A DNA stretch of 64,000 nt. Origin: Mesorhizobium sp. B2-3-12 (lineage in GTDB: Bacteria > Pseudomonadota > Alphaproteobacteria > Rhizobiales > Rhizobiaceae). Every line of letters starts with the position of its first letter. Position 1 is the first letter of the stretch. The notes under the pieces were generated by a model. That model was not told the DNA's origin, searched no databases, and worked only from the letters and a program-made list of their open reading frames with translations. Location of the stretch: assembly GCF_006442205.1 (NCBI RefSeq), contig NZ_VFVR01000013.1, positions 42,932 to 106,931 on the forward strand. The letters run 5' to 3'. Both the position numbers and the translations under genes were made by a program. Below, in pieces: positions 32,028 to 39,976 of the stretch.

Positions 32028-32468
32028 ATGAAGATTCGCGTCGCGCTTTTTTCCGCATTGCTGGCCGTGTCGGGCTGCACCACCTTGAGCGGCAAGGGGC
32101 CGACCGTGGCGGCTACCCCGGCCTCGACGCCGCCGGCGGGCGGCAAGGTCGTCACCAAGTCGATCATTTCCGCCATGGGGGGCGGCCTCATCGGCGGGTC
32201 GATCGGCAACGGCCTGAGCGAGACCGAGAAGCGCAGCGCGCTCGAGGCCGAATACAAGGCGCTCGAATACAACACCAGCGGCCAGAAGGTGACGTGGAAG
32301 GGCGATCAAGCTTCGCGCTATGGCGAGGTCGTTCCAGCCCAGCCCTACCGCGTCGGTTCGCAGGACTGCCGCCAGTATACGCAGACGGTGTTCAGCGGCG
32401 GCGCCAGTTCCACGGCACACGGAACAGCCTGCCGCAATGCCGACGGCAGTTGGACGCCATTGACCTGA
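32028..32468 (+). CDS. Outer-membrane-type lipoprotein, RT0821/Lpp0805 family
   Basis: A 146-residue lipoprotein. The start at 32028 gives a type II signal peptide with lipobox LAVSGC. The mature protein has a Thr/Ala/Pro-rich stretch, then a glycine-zipper segment (SAMGGGLIGGSIGNGL) typical of the 17-kDa surface antigen group, and a C-terminal domain with YRVGSQDCRQYTQTV and GTACRNADGSW, where two cysteines may pair. This matches the RT0821/Lpp0805 surface protein family. It sits between feuQ and ccmI as a separate gene. Confidence 0.82.
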   Translation: MKIRVALFSALLAVSGCTTLSGKGPTVAATPASTPPAGGKVVTKSIISAMGGGLIGGSIGNGLSETEKRSALEAEYKALEYNTSGQKVTWKGDQASRYGEVVPAQPYRVGSQDCRQYTQTVFSGGASSTAHGTACRNADGSWTPLT

Positions 32469-32576
32469 GGCTGGTCCGGTGGCCGGTGCCAGTCGGCGAC
32501 ATTCGGCCTCCTGCCGTCAAAGCGTCGCAGGATGGATATGTTGGCAGGGCAGGGCTCTGCCTTTATTGGAAGAACC

Positions 32577-33716
32577 ATGCTGTTCTGGGTCATAGCCGCA
32601 ATTCTCACGCTGGGCGCCAGCCTGGCGGTGCTTTTGCCGCTGGCCGGGGGCTCCAAGGGTGCGTCATCGAGCAGCGATCACGATCTGGAAGTCTATCGCG
32701 ACCAACTGGCCGAACTCGACCGCGATGCCGCGCGCGGCATGATCCGGCCCGCTGAGGCGGCCGAGGCGCGCGCCGAGATCGCCCGCCGCATCCTTCGCCT
32801 TGGCAATGCGGATATGGCCGGCAAGACGTCCGGCAGGGCGGCGCCGGTCACGGCAAGGCTTGTGGCGACCGTGGCCGTGCTGGCGGTCCCGTTGGTCAGT
32901 TGGGGGCTCTACAGCCAGATCGGCTCGCCTGACTTGCCGTCGCAGCCGCTCGGCGAGCGACTGGCCAAGAACCCCGCCGACAGTTCGGTCGACGAATTGG
33001 TGGCGCGCGCCGAAGCCCATCTCGCCGCCAATCCTTCTGATGGAAGGGGCTGGGACGTGCTGGCACCGGTCTATCTGCGCATGCAGCGCTTCGCCGACGC
33101 CGTCGCGGCCTACCGCAACGCCATTCGCCTCGACGGCGACAGTGCTGCCCGCCGGGCCGGTCTCGGCGAGGCGATCGCCGGTGCCGCGGGCGGTATTGTT
33201 TCGGCCGATGCCCAGGATGCCTTCGAGGCGGCCTTGAAGCTTGACCCCGCCAATGCGAAAGCCAGCTTCTATCTGGCCATGGCCTTGGCGCAGGAGGGCC
33301 GTGGCCAGGAAGCGACCGCGGCCTGGCAGGCGACGCTTGCTAAGCTGCCGCCGGATTCGCCGTGGCGCGGCGCCATCGAACAGGCATTGGCCAAATCCGG
33401 CGGCCCCGAAGTCGCTTCCGACGCGGCCACGAAGGGCCCCGATGCCGCCGATGTCGACGCGGCTTCCTCCATGTCGCCGCAGGACAGGGAAGCCATGATC
33501 AACACCATGGTCGCCGGGCTCGACGACAAACTTCGCCAGAATCCACGCGACGCGGAAGGATGGATGCGGCTCGTTCGTTCCTATGTCGTGCTGGGCAAGG
33601 CTGACCAGGCGCGCGATGCGCTGGGTCGCGCCATTGCGGTCTTTGGCCCCGGCAGCGAAGAAGCCAAGAAATTCACCGCCTTTGCCGCCTCGATCGGCCT
33701 GACGGCGACGGAGTAG
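32577..33716 (+). CDS. ccmI: Cytochrome c maturation protein CcmI (CycH)
   Basis: A 379-residue inner-membrane protein that holds apocytochrome c for heme attachment. Two membrane helices are visible, residues 1-24 (MLFWVIAAILTLGASLAVLL) and about 100-122 (VATVAVLAVPLVSWGLY), joined by a cytoplasmic loop with the conserved DLEVYRDQLAELDRD and RGMIRPAEAAEAR. The periplasmic part has TPR repeats (WDVLAPVYLRMQRFADAVAA and later WMRLVRSYVVLGKADQARDA). It starts the operon ccmI-ccmE-ccmF-ccmH, called cycHJKL in rhizobia, with 7-bp, 2-bp and overlapping junctions. Confidence 0.94.
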   Translation: MLFWVIAAILTLGASLAVLLPLAGGSKGASSSSDHDLEVYRDQLAELDRDAARGMIRPAEAAEARAEIARRILRLGNADMAGKTSGRAAPVTARLVATVAVLAVPLVSWGLYSQIGSPDLPSQPLGERLAKNPADSSVDELVARAEAHLAANPSDGRGWDVLAPVYLRMQRFADAVAAYRNAIRLDGDSAARRAGLGEAIAGAAGGIVSADAQDAFEAALKLDPANAKASFYLAMALAQEGRGQEATAAWQATLAKLPPDSPWRGAIEQALAKSGGPEVASDAATKGPDAADVDAASSMSPQDREAMINTMVAGLDDKLRQNPRDAEGWMRLVRSYVVLGKADQARDALGRAIAVFGPGSEEAKKFTAFAASIGLTATE

Positions 33717-33723
33717 GCCTGAT

Positions 33724-34167
33724 ATGACGCGCAAGCAGAAACGATTGTCGGTGATTGTGGGCGGCCTGGCTTTCCTCGCCGCCGCCACCGGCCTGACCTT
33801 CTACGCGCTCGGTCAGAAAGCGTCCTATTTCTACATGCCGGCCGATCTGACCACCGCCAGTGTGCAGCCCGGCCAGCGCATCAGGCTCGGCGGTTTGGTC
33901 GAGAAAGGCACCATCCAGCGCGGCCAGGGTGCGACAGTCGCCTTTTCGGTTACCGATACGCATAAATCGGTCAAGGTCACCTATACCGGCATCCTGCCCG
34001 ATCTCTTCCGCGAAGAGCAGGGCGTCATCACCGAGGGCACTTTCGGCCCCGACGGCGTTTTTGTCGCCGACAGCGTGCTGGCCAAGCACGACGAGCGTTA
34101 CATGCCCAAGGAAGTTGCCGCCGGTCTGAAGGCCAAGGGCGTCTGGCAGGAGAGCAAGAGTGAATAG
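33724..34167 (+). CDS. ccmE: Heme chaperone CcmE (CycJ)
   Basis: A 147-residue periplasmic heme chaperone anchored by one N-terminal helix (about residues 9-29). The heme-binding motif His122-x3-Tyr126 in LAKHDERYMP is intact; heme is bound covalently to the His before transfer to cytochrome. The OB-fold core includes RLGGLVEKGTIQR and VKVTYTGILPDLFRE. It follows ccmI by 7 bp and precedes ccmF by 2 bp. Confidence 0.97.
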   Translation: MTRKQKRLSVIVGGLAFLAAATGLTFYALGQKASYFYMPADLTTASVQPGQRIRLGGLVEKGTIQRGQGATVAFSVTDTHKSVKVTYTGILPDLFREEQGVITEGTFGPDGVFVADSVLAKHDERYMPKEVAAGLKAKGVWQESKSE

Positions 34168-34169
34168 CC

Positions 34170-36155
34170 ATGGTTGAAACCGGACATTTCGCCCTGGTCC
34201 TGGCGTTCGCGCTCTCGCTGGTCCAGACCATCGTGCCGCTGTTTGGCGCGCGGCTGAGCAACCAGCGCCTGATGGCGGTCGGCGGCCCCGTCGCGGTGAC
34301 CGGTTTTGCCTTGACGGCCCTGTCCTTCGCGGCACTTGCCAGCGCCTATGCGAGCTCCGATTTTTCGCTGGCCAATGTCTGGGAGAACTCGCATTCGCTG
34401 CAGCCGCTGATCTACAAGATCACCGGAACCTGGGGCAACCATGAAGGTTCGATGCTGCTCTGGGTGCTGATCCTGACTTTCTTCGGCGCGCTTGTCGCCG
34501 CTTTCGGCTCCAACCTGCCGGCGACGCTGCGCGCCAACGTGCTCGCCGTGCAAGGCGCCATCGGTGCTGCCTTCTTCCTGTTCATCCTGGCGACGTCCAA
34601 TCCCTTCATCCGGCTCAATCCGGCACCCATCGAAGGCCGCGATCTCAACCCGATCCTGCAGGATCTCGGCCTAGCCATTCATCCGCCGCTGCTCTATCTC
34701 GGCTATGTCGGCTTCTCGATCTGCTTTTCGTTCTCGGTCGCCGCCCTCATCGAGGGGCGCATCGATGCCTCCTGGGCACGCTGGGTGCGGCCATGGACGC
34801 TGGTCGCCTGGATGTTCCTGACCGGCGGCATCGCGATGGGATCGTACTGGGCCTATTACGAGCTCGGCTGGGGCGGTTTCTGGTTCTGGGATCCGGTTGA
34901 AAACGCGTCCTTCATGCCGTGGCTGGCGGGCACCGCGCTTTTGCATTCGGCCATCGTCATGGAAAAACGCTCGGCCTTGAAGATCTGGACGCTGCTGCTC
35001 GCCATTTTAACCTTCTCGTTGTCGCTGCTCGGTACCTTCCTGGTGCGTTCGGGCGTGCTGACATCCGTCCACGCCTTTGCCACCGATCCGACGCGCGGCG
35101 TCTTCATCCTGTGCATCCTGACGCTGTTCATCGGCGGCTCGCTGGCATTGTTTGCCCTGCGCGCCTCGAGGCTGACGGCAGGCGGCCTGTTCCATCCGGT
35201 TTCGCGCGAAGGCGCGCTCGTCCTCAACAATCTGTTCCTCACCACGGCGACCGCCACCGTGCTGGTCGGCACGCTCTATCCGCTGGCGGTCGAGGCTTTT
35301 TCGGCCGACAAGATCTCGGTCGGAGCGCCGTTCTTCAACCTCACCTTCGCCCCGCTGATGGCGCCGCTGCTGGTGGTGGTTCCTTTCGGACCGCTGCTGG
35401 CCTGGAAGCGCGGCGATGTCCTTGGCGTCGCGCAGCGCCTGATGGTGGCGTTCGGGGCCGCTCTTCTGGCGACGCTGGTCACGGCCTTGTTCATCGATGG
35501 CGCTTCGGTGCTTGCCGCGCTTGGCGTCGGCCTTGCCGTCTGGCTGATCCTTGGCGCGCTGACCGACCTCGCCGTCAAGGCCGGTGTAGGCAATGTCGCC
35601 GTGCCGGTCATGGTCAGGCGCCTGGTTGGTCTGCCTCGCTCGGTCTTCGGGACCGCCTTCGCCCATCTTGGCCTCGGCCTGACGGTGCTCGGCATTGTCG
35701 GCACGCTCTGCTTCGGCACGGAGAAGATCCTCTCCATGCATGCCGGTGAAACTGTCGAAATCTCTGGCCACACGGTGCGTTTCGTCGGGCTCTATCCCGC
35801 GCAGGGACCGAACTACAGCGAGGATCGCGGCCGTTTCGAGCTGATCGGCGTCAGCGGCAGCCCTGTCGGCGAAATCAGTTCGGCCAAACGCTTCTATCCG
35901 GTGCGGCAGATGACGACGACGGAGTCCGGCATCAGGACCATCTTCCTCTCCCAGCTCTACATTTCCCTCGGCGACGAGGGCAAGGACGGCTCGGTGGTGG
36001 TGCGACTTTGGTGGAAGCCGCTGGTGACGCTGATCTGGGGCGGCGGTCTGGTGATGATGGCGGGCGCGGCCATGTCGTTGATGGACCGGCGGCTGCGGGT
36101 CGGTGCACCTTCGCGCCGCCGCAAGCAGACCGTGGCAGACGCGAGCCAGCCATGA
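34170..36155 (+). CDS. ccmF: Heme lyase subunit CcmF (CycK)
   Basis: A 661-residue polytopic inner-membrane protein with about 15 helices. The tryptophan-rich periplasmic motif WGGFWFWDPVENASFMPWL and flanking conserved histidines (NHEGSMLLWV, AIHPPLLYLGYVG) are those that bind heme during ligation to apocytochrome c. With CcmH and CcmI it forms the ligase. The other Ccm genes (ccmABCDG) are not in this window. The stop overlaps the ccmH start as ATGA. Confidence 0.97.
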   Translation: MVETGHFALVLAFALSLVQTIVPLFGARLSNQRLMAVGGPVAVTGFALTALSFAALASAYASSDFSLANVWENSHSLQPLIYKITGTWGNHEGSMLLWVLILTFFGALVAAFGSNLPATLRANVLAVQGAIGAAFFLFILATSNPFIRLNPAPIEGRDLNPILQDLGLAIHPPLLYLGYVGFSICFSFSVAALIEGRIDASWARWVRPWTLVAWMFLTGGIAMGSYWAYYELGWGGFWFWDPVENASFMPWLAGTALLHSAIVMEKRSALKIWTLLLAILTFSLSLLGTFLVRSGVLTSVHAFATDPTRGVFILCILTLFIGGSLALFALRASRLTAGGLFHPVSREGALVLNNLFLTTATATVLVGTLYPLAVEAFSADKISVGAPFFNLTFAPLMAPLLVVVPFGPLLAWKRGDVLGVAQRLMVAFGAALLATLVTALFIDGASVLAALGVGLAVWLILGALTDLAVKAGVGNVAVPVMVRRLVGLPRSVFGTAFAHLGLGLTVLGIVGTLCFGTEKILSMHAGETVEISGHTVRFVGLYPAQGPNYSEDRGRFELIGVSGSPVGEISSAKRFYPVRQMTTTESGIRTIFLSQLYISLGDEGKDGSVVVRLWWKPLVTLIWGGGLVMMAGAAMSLMDRRLRVGAPSRRRKQTVADASQP

Positions 36156-36655
36156 AGGCAAGGCTGTCCGCCTCGTTGCTCGCCCTGATGCTGATGCTCG
36201 GTGTGGCCGGCACGGCGCTGGCCGTCAAGCCTGACGAGATGCTGGCGGATCCGGCGCTGGAGGCGCGGGCGCGGGCGCTGTCGGAGGGCTTGCGCTGCAT
36301 GGTCTGCCAGAACCAGTCGATCGACGAATCCGACGCCGACCTCGCCCGCGACCTGCGCATCCTGGTGCGCCAGCGCCTCGTTGCCGGCGATACCGACAAG
36401 CAGGTGATGGACTATGTGGTCTCCCGCTACGGCGAGTTCGTGCTGCTGAAGCCGCGTTTCGATCTGCGCAACGCTTTGCTGTGGGGCACGCCGGTTCTCC
36501 TGCTTTTGGCCGGTGGCGTGTTCATAGTGCTCAGCACCCGATCGCGCCGGCTTCCGGCAACGGCAGCGCTTTCGGCCGAAGAGCAGGCCGCTCTGGACAA
36601 GATGCTCGGCGATCAATCCGGCCATTCGTCCGGTGGCCAGTCCCGCGACGTGTGA
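36152..36655 (+). CDS. ccmH: Cytochrome c maturation thioreductase CcmH (CycL)
   Basis: A 167-residue periplasmic protein with a signal peptide (cleavage near TALA) and a C-terminal membrane helix (about residues 112-130). The redox motif LRCMVCQNQSIDESDADLA, which reduces the CxxCH cysteines of apocytochrome, is perfect. It lacks the TPR part found in E. coli CcmH, since CcmI supplies that. Its start overlaps ccmF by 4 bp. The last 14 codons lie antisense to the tail of an old parE frame, so its C-terminal tail (GHSSGGQSRDV) may have been set by that neighbour. Confidence 0.95.
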   Translation: MKARLSASLLALMLMLGVAGTALAVKPDEMLADPALEARARALSEGLRCMVCQNQSIDESDADLARDLRILVRQRLVAGDTDKQVMDYVVSRYGEFVLLKPRFDLRNALLWGTPVLLLLAGGVFIVLSTRSRRLPATAALSAEEQAALDKMLGDQSGHSSGGQSRDV

Positions 36656-36921
36656 GTGACATGCAAGACAACGACGCTCTCACGGCCTGAGATCGACTTC
36701 AATTCATAGACAATGATTTAGGGCAGGCGGCTGATCGGCTTTTCATAGGTGCCGGTTACCCTACCGGAACGGCCAGTCGCCATGTCACCAAGACCCCGAC
36801 CCGTGGCGCGAATGCGATCCGCCAGGCGTCGTGCCGCGGCCGGGTTGTCCTGCGCGATAAACGCGACCTGCCTTTTGATATCGTCGAGTGCGTCCCGCGA
36901 CCAGGTGACGATCCGCTTCAC
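36613..36921 (-). pseudogene. parE: ParE/RelE-type toxin gene with a premature stop
   Basis: From a GTG at 36921 the frame encodes MKRIVTWSRDALDDIKRQV and AAARRLADRIRA, a clear ParE N terminus, but meets TAA at 36718-36720 after 67 codons. Past the stop the same frame continues for 34 more codons with the expected ParE C terminus (IIVYELKS, then VVVLHVTHTSRDWPPDEW) to TGA at 36613. A Tyr codon changed to TAA explains it. The tail overlaps the 3' end of ccmH on the other strand by 43 bp. The product would lose the last strands of the fold, so it is probably inactive. The GTG overlaps the antitoxin stop (GTGA). Confidence 0.85.
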
Positions 36922-37187
36922 GCGCTGGCCGCGCGTCTGGCTTCCACTACGTCGATGATGGCGTCGATTTCCGCCATGGCTTTTTCATGGGCGACGAGAT
37001 GGCCAGCCTCCGCGTCAGCCATGCCACGCTTGACACCTTCGATGATCTCAAGCTCGCGATCGACATAGGCCGACACTGCCTCGGCCGCGAGGAAGGACCT
37101 ACTGCGACGGGTGTCGGCGGCGATCCGCTCCAGATTCACCTTGGTTTCTGGCGAAACGCGAATTGTCATCGTAGTGCTTGCCGTCAT
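36918..37187 (-). CDS. parD: Ribbon-helix-helix antitoxin (ParD/CopG-like)
   Basis: An 89-residue protein with an N-terminal ribbon-helix-helix DNA-binding domain (MTIRVSPETKVNLERIAADT, then SRSFLAAEAVSAYVD) and an acidic C-terminal part that would wrap the toxin. It would repress its own operon. The start at 37187 is taken over a longer frame; an internal Met seven residues in is possible. It is coupled to the broken toxin by a 4-bp overlap. The gene is intact although the toxin is not, so it may persist as a regulator or an anti-addiction factor. A TGTACA palindrome at 37211-37216 upstream could be part of its operator. Confidence 0.85.
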   Translation of the reverse strand: MTASTTMTIRVSPETKVNLERIAADTRRSRSFLAAEAVSAYVDRELEIIEGVKRGMADAEAGHLVAHEKAMAEIDAIIDVVEARRAASA

Positions 37188-37385
37188 GATGAAAGCCTTG
37201 TGCTGATTTGTGTACAACATGATGCAATCGCCGGCTGCGACCAAGGATTCGTGCGACCTCGCTGCTACGACAAACATTACCAAAGTTTCATGCACCGGAA
37301 ATGGCGGTGTAATGTGCGCCGCTCTAATTCTCGTTCCCTGAGGATGCCGATCAAGGCGCGTCCCTTCGAAAGAGGATACGAACCC

Positions 37386-38936
37386 ATGAATATCGCCCCC
37401 AATTCATATTCCCGCACCCGCAAGCGTCTTCTGGCGGCCGTCGCGTCCGTCGCCGTCGCCGGCGCGATCGGCGTTGGCGCGCTGACCAGCGGAACCAGCC
37501 CCGTTCTGGCCGATGCCGTACGCGTCGAGGCGCCGCAGGTTCCGGGCTTCGCCGATGTCGTCGAGCGCGTTTCGCCCGCCGTGGTCAGCGTCAAGGTTAA
37601 GGCCAAGATCCAGCCGACCGCCGATGACGGCTCCGATGATCAGGACGGCCTCGACAATCTTCCCAACAATCCGCAGTTGCGCCGCTTCTTCAAGGAGTTC
37701 CGTGGCTTTGGCGACCAGGGTGGCCAGAATGATGAAGGTCACCGCCGCTTCGGTCACCGCGACCGCAACAACGACCAGCCGCGTCCGGTGGCGCAAGGCT
37801 CCGGCTTCTTCATTTCCGAGGACGGTTATCTCGTTACCAACAACCACGTCGTCGAAGAAGGCACCGCCTTCACCGTGGTGACCAATGACGGCAAGGAACT
37901 CGACGCCAAGCTGGTCGGCACCGATCCGCGCACCGACCTCGCCGTGCTCAAGGTCGACGGTGGCGGCAAGTTCACCTATGTCGACTTCGCCGACGATTCC
38001 AAGGTTCGTGTCGGCGACTGGGTCGTGGCTGTCGGCAATCCGTTCGGTCTCGGCGGCACCGTCACCGCCGGCATCGTCTCGGCGCGCGGCCGCGACATCG
38101 GCGCCGGCCCCTATGACGATTTCTTGCAGATCGACGCCTCGGTCAACCGCGGCAATTCGGGTGGCCCGACCTTCAACCTCAACGGCCAGGTGGTCGGCAT
38201 CAACACCGCCATTTTCTCGCCTTCCGGTGGCAGTGTCGGCATCGCCTTCGACATTCCGGCATCCACGGCCAAGCAGGTCGTCGGGGACCTGATGAAGAGT
38301 GGTGCCGTGCAGCGCGGCTGGCTCGGTGTCGAAATCCAGCCGGTCACCTCGGACATCGCCGAATCGCTCGGTCTGAAGTCCAACAACGGAGCATTGGTGT
38401 CCAGCGCCCAGGATGAAGGCCCCGGCAAGAAGGCCGGCATAGCAGCCGGCGACGTGATCACCCAGGTCGACGGCAAGGACGTTGCCTCGCCGAAGGAACT
38501 CGCCCGCCTCATCGGGGCCTATTCGCCCGGCAAGTCGGTCGATGTCACCGTGTGGCGCGACGGCAAGAGCCAGACCATCAAGGTCGATCTCGGCAAGCTG
38601 CCCGCCAGCGACAAGCAGGCGTCGGGCGACCAGCAGCAGCAACCCGCCGCCCCGGCAAAGCCGGACACGCTGGCCGATCTCGGCCTCACCGTCACCAAGT
38701 CCGAAAACGGCAAGGGACTGGTGGTCACCGACGTCGACCCCGACAGCGCCGCCGCCGATCGCGGCATTCAGCCGGGCGATGTCATCACATCGGTCAACTC
38801 GGCCGAGGTCAACGGCACCGAAGACGTCACCAAGGCCATGGCCGATGCCGTCAAATCCGGGCGCAAGGCCGTGCTGATGCAGATTACCCGTGACGACAAC
38901 AACCGTTTCGTCGCGCTGCCGGTCGCCAAGGGCTGA
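37386..38936 (+). CDS. degP: Do-family periplasmic serine protease DegP/HtrA
   Basis: A 516-residue periplasmic quality-control protease. A signal peptide or anchor occupies residues 10-43. The trypsin-like domain has the triad His154 (NNHVVEEG), Asp184 (DPRTDLAVLK) and Ser258 (RGNSGGPTF). A long charged, Gly/Asp/Arg-rich insert at residues 85-135 corresponds to the LA loop. Two PDZ domains follow (GWLGVEIQPV to about 385, and LADLGLTVTKSENGKGL to the end). It starts with a good AGAGGA site, upstream of an envelope-type two-component system, consistent with a stress role. Confidence 0.96.
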   Translation: MNIAPNSYSRTRKRLLAAVASVAVAGAIGVGALTSGTSPVLADAVRVEAPQVPGFADVVERVSPAVVSVKVKAKIQPTADDGSDDQDGLDNLPNNPQLRRFFKEFRGFGDQGGQNDEGHRRFGHRDRNNDQPRPVAQGSGFFISEDGYLVTNNHVVEEGTAFTVVTNDGKELDAKLVGTDPRTDLAVLKVDGGGKFTYVDFADDSKVRVGDWVVAVGNPFGLGGTVTAGIVSARGRDIGAGPYDDFLQIDASVNRGNSGGPTFNLNGQVVGINTAIFSPSGGSVGIAFDIPASTAKQVVGDLMKSGAVQRGWLGVEIQPVTSDIAESLGLKSNNGALVSSAQDEGPGKKAGIAAGDVITQVDGKDVASPKELARLIGAYSPGKSVDVTVWRDGKSQTIKVDLGKLPASDKQASGDQQQQPAAPAKPDTLADLGLTVTKSENGKGLVVTDVDPDSAAADRGIQPGDVITSVNSAEVNGTEDVTKAMADAVKSGRKAVLMQITRDDNNRFVALPVAKG

Positions 38937-39293
38937 GACGACTTTTCCAATGCGGCGGTTTCAACACCCCCGAGTCGCCGCATGGGAAAGCAAGAAGGAG
39001 CGCGCGTTAGTCAGTCATCGCGCACTTCTTCAGCGGCAGCGGGCTTTCCATCGCCCGCTGCCGCGCACCGGATATGGCTGCCACATCACGCCCTCGGGCC
39101 CGAATGCCGGTAGGCACGGCGATTGCCGGGTAACGAGATGACGGTGACCTGGAATTTTCGGCGTAACGACGCCACGCAACAAAGATTTTATCACGCACGC
39201 CCTCGATCATCTTGATCGAGAAGCGCTTTGGCAAAGGCTAAAATGCAGATGCCGGCTACTCAACCTTCCAGCGAAATCGCGTATAACGGCCAT
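38937..39293 (+). promoter_or_regulatory. 357-bp region with hairpin and inverted repeat before the response regulator
   Basis: No convincing gene is present. A long imperfect hairpin at 38944-38989 (arms ATGCGGCG/CGCCGCAT extended by TTTCC/GGAAA) follows degP but lacks a T run. At 39202-39220 a perfect 8-bp inverted repeat CTCGATCA/TGATCGAG with a 3-bp spacer lies about 75 bp before the regulator start and is a candidate autoregulatory site. Confidence 0.5.
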
Positions 39294-39968
39294 ATGAAGA
39301 TTCTCGTCATGGAAGACGATCGCGAGGCCGCGGATTATCTGCAGAAAGCCTTCACCGAAGCCGGTCATACCGCGCATGTCGCGGGTGATGGCGAGACCGG
39401 CTTCGCGCTTGCCGACGCGGGTGACTATGACGTGATGGTTATCGACCGGATGATGCCGCGCCGCGACGGCCTGTCGGTCATTGTCGCCCTGCGCTCCAGG
39501 GGCAACACGACGCCGGTGCTCATTCTCTCGGCGCTGGGCGAGGTCGATGACAGGGTCACCGGTCTGCGCGCCGGCGGCGACGATTATCTGACCAAGCCCT
39601 ATGCTTTTTCCGAGCTCCTGGCTCGCGTCGAAGTGCTGAACCGGCGCGCCAGTGCCAAGGAGGCAGAAACCGTCTACCGGGTCGGCGACCTCGAACTCGA
39701 CAGGTTGTCGCATTCTGTCCGCCGTGCGGCGCGTGAGATCACGCTGCAGCCGCGCGAATTCCGCCTGCTGGAATATCTCATGCGCCATGCCGGCCAGGTG
39801 GTGACGCGCACCATGCTGCTCGAAAATGTCTGGGATTATCATTTCGATCCGCAGACAAATGTCATCGATGTCCACGTCTCGCGGCTCCGCGGCAAGATCG
39901 AAAAGGGCTTCGACAAGCCGATCCTGCATACGATTCGCGGCGCCGGCTACATGCTGAAGGGCGGCTAG
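39294..39968 (+). CDS. OmpR-family response regulator
   Basis: A 224-residue regulator. Receiver features are MEDDREAADY, the phosphoacceptor Asp in VMVIDRMMPRRDG, LSALGEVDDRV and YLTKPYAFSELLAR; the winged helix includes ITLQPREFRLLEYLMRHAGQ and NVIDVHVSRLRGKI. I chose the ATG at 39294 because an upstream frame adds 22 unconserved residues. The kinase gene begins 8 bp later. The set degP, regulator, kinase, glnE is conserved in related rhizobia as far as I recall; the signal and regulon are not known to me. Confidence 0.92.
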   Translation: MKILVMEDDREAADYLQKAFTEAGHTAHVAGDGETGFALADAGDYDVMVIDRMMPRRDGLSVIVALRSRGNTTPVLILSALGEVDDRVTGLRAGGDDYLTKPYAFSELLARVEVLNRRASAKEAETVYRVGDLELDRLSHSVRRAAREITLQPREFRLLEYLMRHAGQVVTRTMLLENVWDYHFDPQTNVIDVHVSRLRGKIEKGFDKPILHTIRGAGYMLKGG

Positions 39969-39976
39969 GCGACAGC

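Noticed and set aside
30100..32058. A 652-codon minus-strand frame opposite feuP and feuQ
   Set aside because: It covers two well-supported two-component genes and shows no motif of its own.
36718..36921. A complete short 67-residue toxin
   Set aside because: The same frame continues beyond the stop with a typical ParE ending, so a truncated gene is the better reading; a functional short form is not excluded.
37404..38642. A 412-codon minus-strand frame opposite degP
   Set aside because: DegP motifs on the plus strand are complete; the antisense product has no family match by eye.
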